64,000 bases of DNA. It comes from Gammaproteobacteria bacterium (GTDB lineage Bacteria; Pseudomonadota; Gammaproteobacteria; Pseudomonadales; Azotimanducaceae). The notes under the pieces were generated by a model, which was not told where the DNA came from, did no database searches, and saw nothing but the letters and a program-made list of their open reading frames with translations. This document shows, in pieces, positions 56,384-64,000 of this stretch. Every line of letters begins with the position of its first letter. Position 1 is the stretch's first letter. The DNA lies in contig JAUIAV010000006.1 in the NCBI GenBank assembly GCA_030425195.1, positions 186,001 through 250,000 of the forward strand, in the 5' to 3' direction. The translations under genes and the position numbers were made by a program.

Positions 56384-56839
56384 ATGAAGCTGCTGAAGGC
56401 GGCCGACATCGCCGCCATGCCGGAACGGGCACATCGTCACCAGTTCAACGATAACGCCGTTCGCATGACCCGCACCCTGGGTAGGCCCGGCGGCCTGGAG
56501 CACCTGGGTGTGCATCTCATCCGCCTGGAACCGGGGTTCGACAGCACCCAGTTTCACTATCACGATGCCGACGAGGAATTCGTTCTCATTCTCTCCGGGC
56601 ATGGCAAGGCGCACATCGGCGACGGGACCTTCGACGTGGGCCCCGGAGACTTCATGGGCTTCCCCGCGCCGTCTCCCGGCCATGGCCTGCACAACGACTC
56701 GGACGAGGACCTGGTCTATCTGGTGGGTGGTGAGTCGAATCCGGCGGACGTGGTCCACTACCCGTGGATCCGCCGGACGATGATCAAATCCCACGGCCGC
56801 CGGTCCTGGGTGGACTGGGACGACCTGCACGAGCTCTGA
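56384..56839 (+). CDS. Cupin domain-containing protein
   Basis: 151 residues. 'LGVHLIRLEPGFDSTQFHYHDADEEFVLILSGHGKAHIGDGTFDVGPGDFMGFPAPSPGHGLHNDSDED' has both cupin motifs with the metal-binding His/His/Glu/His. Similar proteins follow the pattern of small metal-dependent binding or isomerase proteins; role unknown. Follows hisC with AGGGAGA upstream. Confidence 0.87.
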   Translation: MKLLKAADIAAMPERAHRHQFNDNAVRMTRTLGRPGGLEHLGVHLIRLEPGFDSTQFHYHDADEEFVLILSGHGKAHIGDGTFDVGPGDFMGFPAPSPGHGLHNDSDEDLVYLVGGESNPADVVHYPWIRRTMIKSHGRRSWVDWDDLHEL

Positions 56840-56845
56840 AACGGC

Positions 56846-57610
56846 ATGTTTCCTCTCTCGGATGACAATCCGACCAGCCGGACACCGTTCGCCACCATCG
56901 TGCTGATCGGGCTGAACGTCCTGGTCTGGGTCTTCGTCCAGGGGCTCGGTGCACCCGGGCCGCTGGCCGAATCGCTCTGTCACTACGGCCTGATTCCGGG
57001 AGATCTCCTGGGCACCATCGCGCCCGGCACCCGCCAGCCTCTCTCGGACACCCTGGTCTGTGTCCTGGATGGCAATGGCAGCGGCACCTCGGTGGTCACC
57101 TCCATGTTTCTGCACGGCGGCTGGTTCCACATCATCGGCAACCTCTGGTTCCTCTGGGTGTTCGGCGACAACGTCGAGGACGTCATGGGACCGGTCCGTT
57201 TCGTGATCTTCTATCTGCTCTGCGGTCTGTGCGCAGCGGGCGCCCAGGTGATCACCGACATGAACAGCACCCTGCCCATGGTGGGGGCGTCCGGCGCGAT
57301 CGGCGGCGTGATGGGCGCCTATGCCCTCCTGTTCCCCCGGGCGAGGGTCAACACCCTCGTCTTCCTGGGTTTCTACATCACCACCATCGGTGTTCCCGCC
57401 GTGTTCATGCTCGGCTACTGGTTTCTGCTGCAGATTCTCGGCGGTCTGCCTGCCCTCGGGTCCGGAAAAGGCGGCGTCGCCTTCTGGGCTCACGTGGGCG
57501 GATTCGTGGCGGGTCTGGCACTGATCGGTGCCTTCACCCGCTCCGACTATCTCCGCGCCTACCGGACCCCGCTCAGAAAACGGGGCCGGGACGACGGCCG
57601 GTGGTTCTGA
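56846..57610 (+). CDS. Rhomboid family intramembrane serine protease
   Basis: 254 residues, six or seven membrane helices. 'SMFLHGGWFHIIGNLWFLWVFGDNVED' (with the HxxxN of helix 2), 'MVGASGAIGGVMGAYALLFPRA' (catalytic Ser) and 'FWAHVGGFVAGLALI' (catalytic His) are all intact. A long loop (about residues 45-85) between helices 1 and 2 contains two cysteines. Confidence 0.92.
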   Translation: MFPLSDDNPTSRTPFATIVLIGLNVLVWVFVQGLGAPGPLAESLCHYGLIPGDLLGTIAPGTRQPLSDTLVCVLDGNGSGTSVVTSMFLHGGWFHIIGNLWFLWVFGDNVEDVMGPVRFVIFYLLCGLCAAGAQVITDMNSTLPMVGASGAIGGVMGAYALLFPRARVNTLVFLGFYITTIGVPAVFMLGYWFLLQILGGLPALGSGKGGVAFWAHVGGFVAGLALIGAFTRSDYLRAYRTPLRKRGRDDGRWF

Positions 57611-57616
57611 GGCGCC

Positions 57617-59875
57617 TCAGAGACCGTCGATCCAGTTGCCGATGAGCTCGACCGCTGCGTCGTCCACCTTGTGGCTGCCGAGCGGCGGCATCCGGTCGCC
57701 GTCCAGGACGGACAGGCGCAGCCAGAGCACACTCCGGTCCCGGTCGCCTGCCGCGAGAATCCTGGCGTCGGTCACGCCGGGCGAGCCGGCGTTCGGCGCC
57801 ACCTCCAGTGCATTCATGTCCGCGAGCGCGGTGTCGTAGCGCAGGTCCAGGGCAGTCGGAGCCGGTCCGCCCGGCTGGTGGCACTGGGCACAGTTCACGG
57901 CCAGATAGGCTCTGGCACGGATGTCCGTTGCCGCGGCGGTATCCATCAGGCCCGGGTAGGCCTCGTAGGCGTCTGCCTCTCCGATATCGGTGCTGAACAG
58001 CCCGATGTTGTTCCAGCTCCGCAGCTGATTGTCCGTCGCGGCCGGATAGGCGAACGACCGATTCAGCTGCCGGGTACGGACTCCGAGCACGAAACCGGAG
58101 GCCTGGGTATGACAGCCGAGGCAGTCCGTGCGGGAGGGATATTCGTAGAGCTGATCTTCCGTGCCGCCGGCCGCCAGGGAGACGGTGATCGTCTCGGACT
58201 CCCGGCTGGCGAGCAGATCGGCGTCCGCGCCGCTCCAGCGATAGGTGAACCCCTGCCAGCCGTCGTTCCGGTACACGAGCAGTCGTGTCTCCAGCCGCCG
58301 CCGGCTGTTCGGATCCCCCTCCGTCAGCTCGATCTCGAAGTGTTTGACGATGACGGTGCCGATGGGGAAAGACCAGGGGCCGGTACCGCTGAAATTCACC
58401 GTCTCTCCATCCGGCACGGCGATCCAGCGCCGTTTCAGAGTCCCGTCGGACCAGAACGGCTGGTTGAGCTCGTATTCGATGAAGCCGGCTGCCGGTGTGA
58501 GGTTGTCGAGGTCGGCGAATACGCCGGTGTCCGAGAGCAGCGGCGGCGGGTCGGAAGGCGCCCCTCCGGTGAGCTCGCGGAACTGATAGATCGTGCCGCT
58601 GCCGGTGACCACATGAACGTCCGCATCGGTGTCCTCGCCGAAAGACGTGACGCCTGGCATGCTCGCAATCAGCTCGTTGCCGACGACGCTGCCGCTGCCC
58701 GGATCCCGGTTCAGCGCCCAGATGTTTCCGGTGCTGTTGTCGCCATGGAGATACCGTCCCTGCAGCGAAGGGACTCTGCTGCCCCGGTAGACGTAGCCGC
58801 CGATGATGGCCCGGGCGTCCGTTCGCCCGTAGTCGATGACGGGGAACGTGAAGGCGGATGCCGGCAGCGAGTTGGCGGAGCCATCGTAGGGCAGATTGCC
58901 CTCATAGACCCGCCAGCCATAGTTTCCGCCGGCCTCGATGATGTCCACCTCTTCCCGCTCCGCCTGGCCCACGTCCCCGGCCCAGAGCGTTCCCGATGCC
59001 CGGTCGAAGGAAAACCGGAACGGATTGCGCAGACCGTAGGCGTAGATCTCCGGCAGGAATCCGGCCTGACCGACGAAAGGATTGTCAGGGGGGATGTCGT
59101 AGGCGTCTGCCGGATCGGCGGGATGGACATCCAGTCGCAACAGACTGCCCAGGAGGCTGGTGGTGGTCTGAGCGGTGTTGTCCGGGTCGCCTCCGCTGCC
59201 CCCATCGCCGAGCGCCACGTACAGATTGGCATCCGGGCCGAAGGCCAGCATACCCGCGTTGTGATTGGCGTAAGGCTGATCGAGTTCGAGGATCACTTTC
59301 TCCGTGCCTGGTGTCACCTGATCGGTGGCCGCATCCCAGGTGAACCGGGAGATCCGCGCGACGTGGTCCACCCCGGGCCCGGACGTTCCGGTCAGGGACT
59401 GATGCACGTAGACGTAGCGATTGCTCGCAAAGTCCGGGTCGAACGCGAAGCCCAGCAGACCCTTTTCCCCGGCGAACGAGATCCGGCCGGACAGGTCGAG
59501 CACGGTCCGGCTGGCAGCCGCGCCTGCATCGTCATCGAACACCTGCACGGTGCCGGACTGCTGAACCACCACCAGGCGGTTCTCCCCCGGTACCGCCGTC
59601 AGGAAGACGGCGGCGGGAAAACTCAGCGCCGGAAAGGAGGTCTCCAGATCGTAGGATCCTAGCGAACCGCTGTCGACGGGAATCGCCAGAGCAGCCACCG
59701 GAGTCCGGCTCGTGAGGCCGAAGGGGTCGGTGTTCGTCACCGGCGGTGCTGGAGCAGGCCGGTTCTGTGATCCGCCGCCGCCACCCCCACACCCTGCCGA
59801 TGCGATGAGAACAGCCGTGGCCAGCAGCACGGCCCCGCCGCAGAAAGTTCCGCGCTGATCAGGCTCTGTGTGCAT
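57617..59875 (-). CDS. PQQ-type sugar dehydrogenase domain fused to diheme cytochrome c-like domain, lipoprotein
   Basis: 752 residues from the ATG at 59875 (AAGGAGG upstream). Lipobox 'LIASAGC' precedes a Gly-rich linker. Residues about 75-440 form a GSDH-type beta propeller ('EKGLLGFAFDPDF', 'NHNAGMLAFGPDANLYVALGDGG', 'YAYGLRNPFRFSFD', 'WAGDVGQAEREEVD'). The C-terminal about 300 residues match the HNE_0200/SO2930-like heme domain with two CxxCH sites (CLGCH, CAQCH) and a late 'RMPPLGS'. Probably an outer-membrane-attached dehydrogenase passing electrons to its own hemes; the substrate is unknown. Confidence 0.86.
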   Translation of the reverse strand: MHTEPDQRGTFCGGAVLLATAVLIASAGCGGGGGGSQNRPAPAPPVTNTDPFGLTSRTPVAALAIPVDSGSLGSYDLETSFPALSFPAAVFLTAVPGENRLVVVQQSGTVQVFDDDAGAAASRTVLDLSGRISFAGEKGLLGFAFDPDFASNRYVYVHQSLTGTSGPGVDHVARISRFTWDAATDQVTPGTEKVILELDQPYANHNAGMLAFGPDANLYVALGDGGSGGDPDNTAQTTTSLLGSLLRLDVHPADPADAYDIPPDNPFVGQAGFLPEIYAYGLRNPFRFSFDRASGTLWAGDVGQAEREEVDIIEAGGNYGWRVYEGNLPYDGSANSLPASAFTFPVIDYGRTDARAIIGGYVYRGSRVPSLQGRYLHGDNSTGNIWALNRDPGSGSVVGNELIASMPGVTSFGEDTDADVHVVTGSGTIYQFRELTGGAPSDPPPLLSDTGVFADLDNLTPAAGFIEYELNQPFWSDGTLKRRWIAVPDGETVNFSGTGPWSFPIGTVIVKHFEIELTEGDPNSRRRLETRLLVYRNDGWQGFTYRWSGADADLLASRESETITVSLAAGGTEDQLYEYPSRTDCLGCHTQASGFVLGVRTRQLNRSFAYPAATDNQLRSWNNIGLFSTDIGEADAYEAYPGLMDTAAATDIRARAYLAVNCAQCHQPGGPAPTALDLRYDTALADMNALEVAPNAGSPGVTDARILAAGDRDRSVLWLRLSVLDGDRMPPLGSHKVDDAAVELIGNWIDGL

Positions 59876-59995
59876 GCCGCCTCCTTCAATCGTGCCGTAC
59901 ATGCTACGCCATGCTGATTGCGAACGGACGTGAGTTCGGCGAACCTGTTCACTGAATACGCATCCGCGAACACAGACCGAGGGAGAGACCGAATC

Positions 59996-60901
59996 ATGAC
60001 CCAGCTACCTGCCGTCAGCCTGGCTGCCGTACCCGGCCGCCGCATGGCCATTCTCGAGATCGCAAAGGAGGTGGAGAAACGGGGCTTTCCGGGGATCTAC
60101 GGCCCGAGCCTGTCCGACAACCTGGCTCTGTGCGAGGCCATCGCCCTGGTCACGGAGCGGATAGAGATCGGCACGAGCATCACACCCATCTATACCCGCA
60201 ACGTGAACGATTTCGCCCAGACCGCCGGCTTCATTCATGAAGTCTCCGGGGGACGGTTCCGGTTCGGGATCGGTGTCAGCCACGAACCGGCCATGAAGCG
60301 CATGGGGGTCACCCAGGGCAAGCCGCTGGCCGACATGCGCAGATTCGTGGAAGACCTGCGCGCGGTACCGAGAGCGGGCGAGATGCCGCCCATCGTTCTG
60401 GCAACCCTCAGGGACCGGATGATCCGGCTCGCGGAGAAAATCGGTCAGGGAATGGTGTTCGCCAACGGTGCACGTTCCCACATGGGCCATTCACTGGCCC
60501 AGCTTTCCGACGCCACCCGCACCGGGGGCGGGTTCTTCATCGGCAACATGATCCCCACCACCATCTCCGATGACGAGCAGGCGGCAATGGCGGTGAACCG
60601 CCGTACGCTGACCAGCTACGCCACACTGCCGAACTACCGGAACTACTGGAAGGAAGCCGGCTACGAGCAGGAGATGACGGACGTGGAAACGGCTCTGGCG
60701 GCTGGGGACATGGAAGCCGTCGCCGCCAGCCTTTCGGACCGCTGGCTCGCGGACACCACGCTGTTCGGCTCGAAGGCCAAGGTGAGAGAAGGGATCGAAG
60801 CCTGGTTCGATGCGGGCATCACGACCCCGATCATCGTGCCATCCGCCGTCAAAGGCGGACAGATGCAGGCTCTGCAGGAATTTTTCGACCTCTGGGACTG
60901 A
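59996..60901 (+). CDS. LLM class flavin/F420-dependent oxidoreductase (third paralogue)
   Basis: 301 residues from MTQLPAVSLAAVPG. 'ERIEIGTSITPIYTRNVNDFAQTAGFIHEVSGGRFRFGIGVSHEP' is the conserved LLM strand-helix region. It is shorter than the two LLM proteins at 8.9-11.0 kb and of a different branch. A GAGGGAGAG ribosome site is 8-14 bases upstream. The 120-base gap before it holds only a weak CGAAC-N8-GTTCG dyad (59921-59938). Confidence 0.83.
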   Translation: MTQLPAVSLAAVPGRRMAILEIAKEVEKRGFPGIYGPSLSDNLALCEAIALVTERIEIGTSITPIYTRNVNDFAQTAGFIHEVSGGRFRFGIGVSHEPAMKRMGVTQGKPLADMRRFVEDLRAVPRAGEMPPIVLATLRDRMIRLAEKIGQGMVFANGARSHMGHSLAQLSDATRTGGGFFIGNMIPTTISDDEQAAMAVNRRTLTSYATLPNYRNYWKEAGYEQEMTDVETALAAGDMEAVAASLSDRWLADTTLFGSKAKVREGIEAWFDAGITTPIIVPSAVKGGQMQALQEFFDLWD

Positions 60902-60945
60902 ATTGGGATAAATTCTCGCAGACTAGCCTTCAGACGGGCCAATTC

Positions 60946-60976
60946 GAGATAACAACCCGGAAACCATGAGATAACA
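60946..60976 (+). promoter_or_regulatory. Paired GAGATAACA direct repeats before the DUF6356 gene
   Basis: The 9-base word GAGATAACA occurs at 60946-60954 and 60968-60976, 22 bases start to start (two helical turns), 44 bases before the DUF6356 ATG. This arrangement suits a dimeric activator. The rest of the 118-base gap shows no clear promoter. Confidence 0.4.
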
Positions 60977-61019
60977 TGATTTCAACTTCAGATGCCGGAC
61001 TGGCAGGAGAGGAAATCAG

Positions 61020-61253
61020 ATGCTGGACAAACTGCTCATGGAACACCCCCGCGACATCGGCGAAAGCTACGGTGAGCACGCCGGGCATGCGCTGTTCATC
61101 GGCACCAGACTCCTGATGGCCGGTCTCGCGTGCCTCGTTCACGCCGTGCTGCCGGGCCTCTTCGTGCGCACAGCCAGCGCGGCTGTCGAGGATGTTCAGA
61201 CTCTGATGACGAAGCGTTCGACCGCTGAACGTATGGATGAACAGGCCGCCTGA
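61020..61253 (+). CDS. DUF6356 family small membrane protein
   Basis: 77 residues. 'LLMEHPRDIGESYGEHAGHALFIGTRLLMAGLACLVHAVLPGLF' matches the family known by its 'HPxSVGESYxEH' start; one membrane helix lies at about residues 29-48. AGGAGAGGA precedes the ATG. Function unknown. Its stop codon lies inside the first of a set of repeated hairpins. Confidence 0.82.
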   Translation: MLDKLLMEHPRDIGESYGEHAGHALFIGTRLLMAGLACLVHAVLPGLFVRTASAAVEDVQTLMTKRSTAERMDEQAA

Positions 61254-61304
61254 AGGCGAAGACAGTGGCCTGAAGGCCCAGTCAGTGGCCTGAAGGCCCG
61301 GTCA
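61244..61304. repeat. Tandem 20-base repeat of small hairpins
   Basis: Two nearly identical 20-base units (61265-61284 and 61285-61304), preceded by a diverged third. Each contains a 12-base hairpin with TGAA loop: CGCC-TGAA-GGCG in the first, GGCC-TGAA-GGCC in the others. The change in the first copy is compensated so pairing is kept. Located between the converging DUF6356 and MBL genes; the first hairpin contains the DUF6356 stop codon and the last unit reaches the MBL stop. Confidence 0.7.
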
Positions 61305-62369
61305 GTCGCCCGCCTTCAGACTGTCCGCGGTCTGCTCGCTGACGATGATGGAGAAACCCTCGAACCGGTACTGACGATTGTCGTCCGTCGTATCGAAGCG
61401 CCCCTCCCCGGCCGCAACCTGATCGAAAGCCTCGGCCAGCCGGATCAGATACTCCCCGCCGACCAGTCCCTGATTGTGGCCGGGTAGAATATGGCTCACC
61501 AGCGGCGCCATGGACGCCAGCCGGTGTGCCGACGCCCGGTAATCCTCGAAACTCGAACCTGGAATGTGCGTGTACAGGGGGGCCGGATAGAAAGTGTCGC
61601 CGGTGAACAGGAGGCGCCGCTCCCGGTCGAGCAGGCACAGCGAGTCCGGCGCATGTCCCGGCGTCAGCAGCACCTCGAGCGTTCTGCCGCCAAGCTCGAT
61701 CAGCGCCCCCTCACCGACGAACTCGTCGATCTCGTACCCGGGATTGGCAAAGGTCGCAGGATCGAATCCCGGCGGCAGCGGTTTCCAGATCCACCCCGGT
61801 GACACCGCCTCTTTCAGCTGCTCGTGATCGAGTCCCGTCATCCGGGACCGGGTGTAGGGGTGATCCGGACCATAGAGAAAGTCGAACTGATGATTACCGC
61901 CAATGTGGTCGTAGTGGCTGTGAGAGTTCAGCACCACCACGGGAAGATCGGTGAGTCCGGCGATCAGCGCACCCATGTCTCCGATCCCGAGTCCGGTATC
62001 GAACAGCAGCGCACGCTCGCTGCCCAGAATCAGATAGGACACCACCTCTTCGAACTGGCCCGGCTCATAGATGGCCAGCACGTCCGGCAGCACCCGGTAT
62101 ACCTCGAACCATCCAGACCCGTCATCGAGCCGCTCGAACGCAGCCCACTCGGGTCTCGGCAGCGCATCCCACCAGTTTTCCGTGTCGGTGCCCCGGTTTC
62201 CCACGCCTTCGGCGGCTTCGGCTTCCGGCGAGGCCAGCTCCCCGGCCGGTTGTGCCGGGGCGTTCGACGCAGTGTCACCACAGCCTGCCAGCAGCAGAAG
62301 CATCAGGACGGACATCGATCGGATACGACGGCGGCAGGCGGTACGGCGGTTCACTGAGGGGACGATCAT
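61302..62369 (-). CDS. MBL-fold metallo-hydrolase lipoprotein
   Basis: 355 residues. Lipobox 'LLLLAGC' near residue 30 after an Arg-rich start; a later ATG (62315) would give a more regular signal peptide. 'NSHSHYDHIGGNHQF' is the zinc motif, 'TPGHAPDSLCLLDRERRLLFTGDTFYP' and 'ILPGHNQ' the remaining ligands. Subclass B3/lactonase-like hydrolase held in the periplasm. An Ala/Glu-rich linker follows the Cys. Confidence 0.85.
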   Translation of the reverse strand: MIVPSVNRRTACRRRIRSMSVLMLLLLAGCGDTASNAPAQPAGELASPEAEAAEGVGNRGTDTENWWDALPRPEWAAFERLDDGSGWFEVYRVLPDVLAIYEPGQFEEVVSYLILGSERALLFDTGLGIGDMGALIAGLTDLPVVVLNSHSHYDHIGGNHQFDFLYGPDHPYTRSRMTGLDHEQLKEAVSPGWIWKPLPPGFDPATFANPGYEIDEFVGEGALIELGGRTLEVLLTPGHAPDSLCLLDRERRLLFTGDTFYPAPLYTHIPGSSFEDYRASAHRLASMAPLVSHILPGHNQGLVGGEYLIRLAEAFDQVAAGEGRFDTTDDNRQYRFEGFSIIVSEQTADSLKAGD

Positions 62370-62456
62370 CTGGACGGCTGCTCCGACTGAGAGAGCGGGA
62401 CTGTATCAGCCGGATCCGGCAGCAGGCCAGGGCTGCGGCGGCGACCGGGATATCTT

Positions 62457-62478
62457 CAGGAGGTTCCTGGTGTAGAAT
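62457..62478 (+). promoter_or_regulatory. Dyad and -10 element before the molybdenum hydroxylase operon
   Basis: CAGGA-GGT-TCCTG (62457-62469) lies directly before a TAGAAT -10-like box (62473-62478), 21 bases before the GTG start at 62500. No good -35 box is seen, so an activator bound at the dyad or further upstream is plausible. Confidence 0.35.
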
Positions 62479-62499
62479 CGCCAAAGGGGGTACCAAGCC

Positions 62500-63105
62500 G
62501 TGACATCAAATCTTTCCCGACGCCGTTTCATCAAAGGCGTCATTGCTTCCAGTGCTGCGGCAGCGACCAGTTCCGCCTGGTATTCGGCTGCCGCGAACGA
62601 TCGGCCCGCAGGTGCCGTCGAGCGCCTGGTCACGCTGAACGTGAATGGCCGCAAGCGTCCGGTAGACGTGCTGCCGCAGGAAACGCTGGCACACACGCTG
62701 CGCTACAAACTCGGTCTGACGGGAACCAAGCTCGGCTGCAACCGGGGTGAATGCGGCGCCTGCACCGTGCTGGTGGACGACATCAATCACTACGCCTGCT
62801 CCATGCTCACCCACAGCGTCCGGGGTCGTGCCGTCGTCACCGTGGAAGGATTACAGCGCAGTTCCGGCGAGCTGCACCCGGTGCAGCAGGCCTTCATCGA
62901 CGAGCTGGCGCCGCAGTGCGGCTTCTGTACACCGGGGCAGATCATGTCGGCCGTGGCCCTGTTGAAAGACAATCCGAACCCGACCCGCGAGGAGGCCCGC
63001 CAGGCTCTGGCCGGTAATCTCTGCCGGTGCGGGGCATACGATCACTACCTGAACGCGGTGGAACGTGCCGCGAAATCTCTGCGTGCGGAGGGACAGATCA
63101 CATGA
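62500..63105 (+). CDS. (2Fe-2S) subunit of an exported xanthine-dehydrogenase-family oxidoreductase
   Basis: 201 residues from a GTG start. Tat signal 'SRRRFIKGVIASSAAAATSSAWYSAAA' precedes the ferredoxin domain 'GCNRGECGACTVLVDDINHYAC' (plant-type 2Fe-2S) and the second cluster domain 'CGFCTPGQIMSAVALL' and 'NLCRCGAYDHYLNAV'. Similar to isoquinoline 1-oxidoreductase IorA or aldehyde dehydrogenase PaoA. GGGGG lies 11 bases upstream. Its stop overlaps the molybdopterin subunit start as ATGA. Confidence 0.9.
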   Translation: MTSNLSRRRFIKGVIASSAAAATSSAWYSAAANDRPAGAVERLVTLNVNGRKRPVDVLPQETLAHTLRYKLGLTGTKLGCNRGECGACTVLVDDINHYACSMLTHSVRGRAVVTVEGLQRSSGELHPVQQAFIDELAPQCGFCTPGQIMSAVALLKDNPNPTREEARQALAGNLCRCGAYDHYLNAVERAAKSLRAEGQIT

Positions 63106-64000
63106 GCTATCTGCACATCGGCAAGAATTTCACCCCGCCGGACATCTACGGCAAGGTCACCGGCAGGGCGAAGTACGCCGAGGACTATGCGGTAGACGGC
63201 ATGGTGCACGCGCGTCTGCTCACCTCGCCCATGCCGCATGCACGGGTGAAGAACATCGATGCTTCCGAAGCAATGGCCATGGAGGGCGTGGTCGGCATTC
63301 TCACCGCCGAGGACGTCTATCCCACCGAGGCACCGGCACCCGCACTGCTCACCAACGAGCCCGTTTTCGTGGGCGACCCCATCCTCGCCGTCGCGGCGGT
63401 GGACGAGAAGACGGCTGAAAACGCGCTGGCGAAGATCCGCCTGGACCTGGAGCCGCTGCCGTTCACCGTCGATCCCGTCGACAGCCTCCGTCCGAACGGA
63501 CCGAGCGCGCGCCCGGAAGGGAACGTCTTTTCCGAGCGGGAGATGAAGGCCGTTTCCTGGTCGGCCGATGACGTGGAGCGTTTTGTCACTGGTCGCGAAC
63601 CCACGGCGCCTGCCGCCATGGAGTGGAGCTACGGAGACCTGGAAGCAGGCTTCGACAACGCGGAAGTGATTCTCGAGGAATCCTTCGTGACCACCGGCTA
63701 TGCACACATGTCCATGGAGCCGCGTTCTGTCCTCTCCTACTGGCAGAACGGCAAGTGCCACGTGCACGGCTCCACGCAATCGCAGTCGTTCATCGTCCCG
63801 TTCCTGGCCAGGATGCTGAACATCGAGCAGGCCGATCTGGTTTTCGTGGCGGAATACTGCGGCGGCGGCTTCGGTTCGAAGATCGGCGCGTATCCGGTGC
63901 TCGCAATCCCCGGCTATTTCTCCAGGAAGATCGGCCGCCCGGTGATGCTGCGTATCACGAGGGAAGAGGAATACTACGTGGGATCGGCCCGGGTCGGTTT
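63102..64000 (+). CDS. Molybdopterin-binding subunit of xanthine-dehydrogenase-family oxidoreductase (partial)
   Basis: The first 299 codons; the gene runs off the window end. 'PPDIYGKVTGRAKYAEDYAVDGMVHARLLTSPMPHARVKNID' is the Ald_Xan_dh_C domain start; 'GYAHMSMEPRSVLSYW' and 'AEYCGGGFGSKIGAYP' are molybdopterin-domain motifs. With its 2Fe-2S partner it should hydroxylate an aldehyde or N-heterocycle. No signal of its own; likely to travel with the Tat partner. Confidence 0.9.
   Translation, partial: MSYLHIGKNFTPPDIYGKVTGRAKYAEDYAVDGMVHARLLTSPMPHARVKNIDASEAMAMEGVVGILTAEDVYPTEAPAPALLTNEPVFVGDPILAVAAVDEKTAENALAKIRLDLEPLPFTVDPVDSLRPNGPSARPEGNVFSEREMKAVSWSADDVERFVTGREPTAPAAMEWSYGDLEAGFDNAEVILEESFVTTGYAHMSMEPRSVLSYWQNGKCHVHGSTQSQSFIVPFLARMLNIEQADLVFVAEYCGGGFGSKIGAYPVLAIPGYFSRKIGRPVMLRITREEEYYVGSARVG

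Overview
The window is about 64 kb of high-GC (low-to-mid 60s %) bacterial chromosome, almost fully coding, with no insertion sequence, phage module, CRISPR array or rRNA. It fits a free-living, aerobic gammaproteobacterium. The middle block (tRNA-Lys, queC-queE-cpoB-pal-tolBARQ-ruvBAC-yebC-aspS, proS, an SLT transglycosylase, a TlpA-like thioredoxin, YihY, a WrbA-like flavoprotein, DUF2069) resembles, from memory, the gene order around the tol-oprL locus of Pseudomonas, so a lineage in or near the Pseudomonadales is the best guess. The species cannot be named from the sequence alone.

Left part (1-21 kb): accessory catabolism and envelope genes. There is an MFE-2-type 3-hydroxyacyl-CoA dehydrogenase (SDR), an OmpA-family protein and a DUF938 methyltransferase. 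A minus-strand run (8756 to 2646) follows: MFS exporter, D-aminoacylase-like amidohydrolase, DUF4124 protein, phosphodiesterase, DUF3187 protein, an anchored unknown protein and a 44-residue membrane peptide. Divergent from it is a plus-strand run of two luciferase-like (LLM) oxidoreductases, a GST and an MFS carrier. Then come an MBL hydrolase, an MltB-like transglycosylase, a GPH symporter, two SDRs, an ACAD10-like phosphotransferase with a small partner, a DUF2834 protein and an MmyB-like regulator. Together they suggest uptake and oxidation of hydrophobic or acyl-CoA-linked substrates.

Centre (21-42 kb): tRNA-Lys(UUU), a carotenoid-oxygenase gene coupled to a MarR regulator, a peroxiredoxin-glutaredoxin hybrid next to dps, then an unbroken minus-strand series of 14 genes from fmdB to queC (36095 to 24942). 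This series joins translation (aspS), recombination (ruvABC), envelope integrity (Tol-Pal) and queuosine synthesis; the usual ybgC is missing between ruvB and tolQ. An HU-like protein with a basic tail, a proS and envelope/redox genes follow.

Right part (42-64 kb): a propionyl-CoA-type ligase, a CaiB/BaiF CoA-transferase and an antibiotic-monooxygenase-fold protein form an operon. Next are an ABC exporter and a long plus-strand run (47431-57610): esterase, an unknown soluble/membrane protein pair, type-2 argC, an AspAT-Ic aminotransferase, rhlB, a nitrilase-family hydrolase, PerM, hisC, a cupin and a rhomboid protease. The end holds a sugar-dehydrogenase/cytochrome c fusion lipoprotein, a third LLM oxidoreductase, a DUF6356 protein, an MBL lipoprotein, and the start of a Tat-exported molybdenum hydroxylase cut by the window edge.

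A recurring trait is tight translational coupling: many gene pairs overlap by four bases as NTGA, with ATG, GTG, TTG and, in two cases (queE and the unknown membrane protein at 48857), apparently CTG as start codon. No single spectacular new system is visible. The best leads are the CTG-start overlaps, the unknown gene pair at 48243-49747, a candidate leader peptide before the HU gene, a tandem array of compensated hairpins near 61.26 kb, and several clean operator-like dyads.
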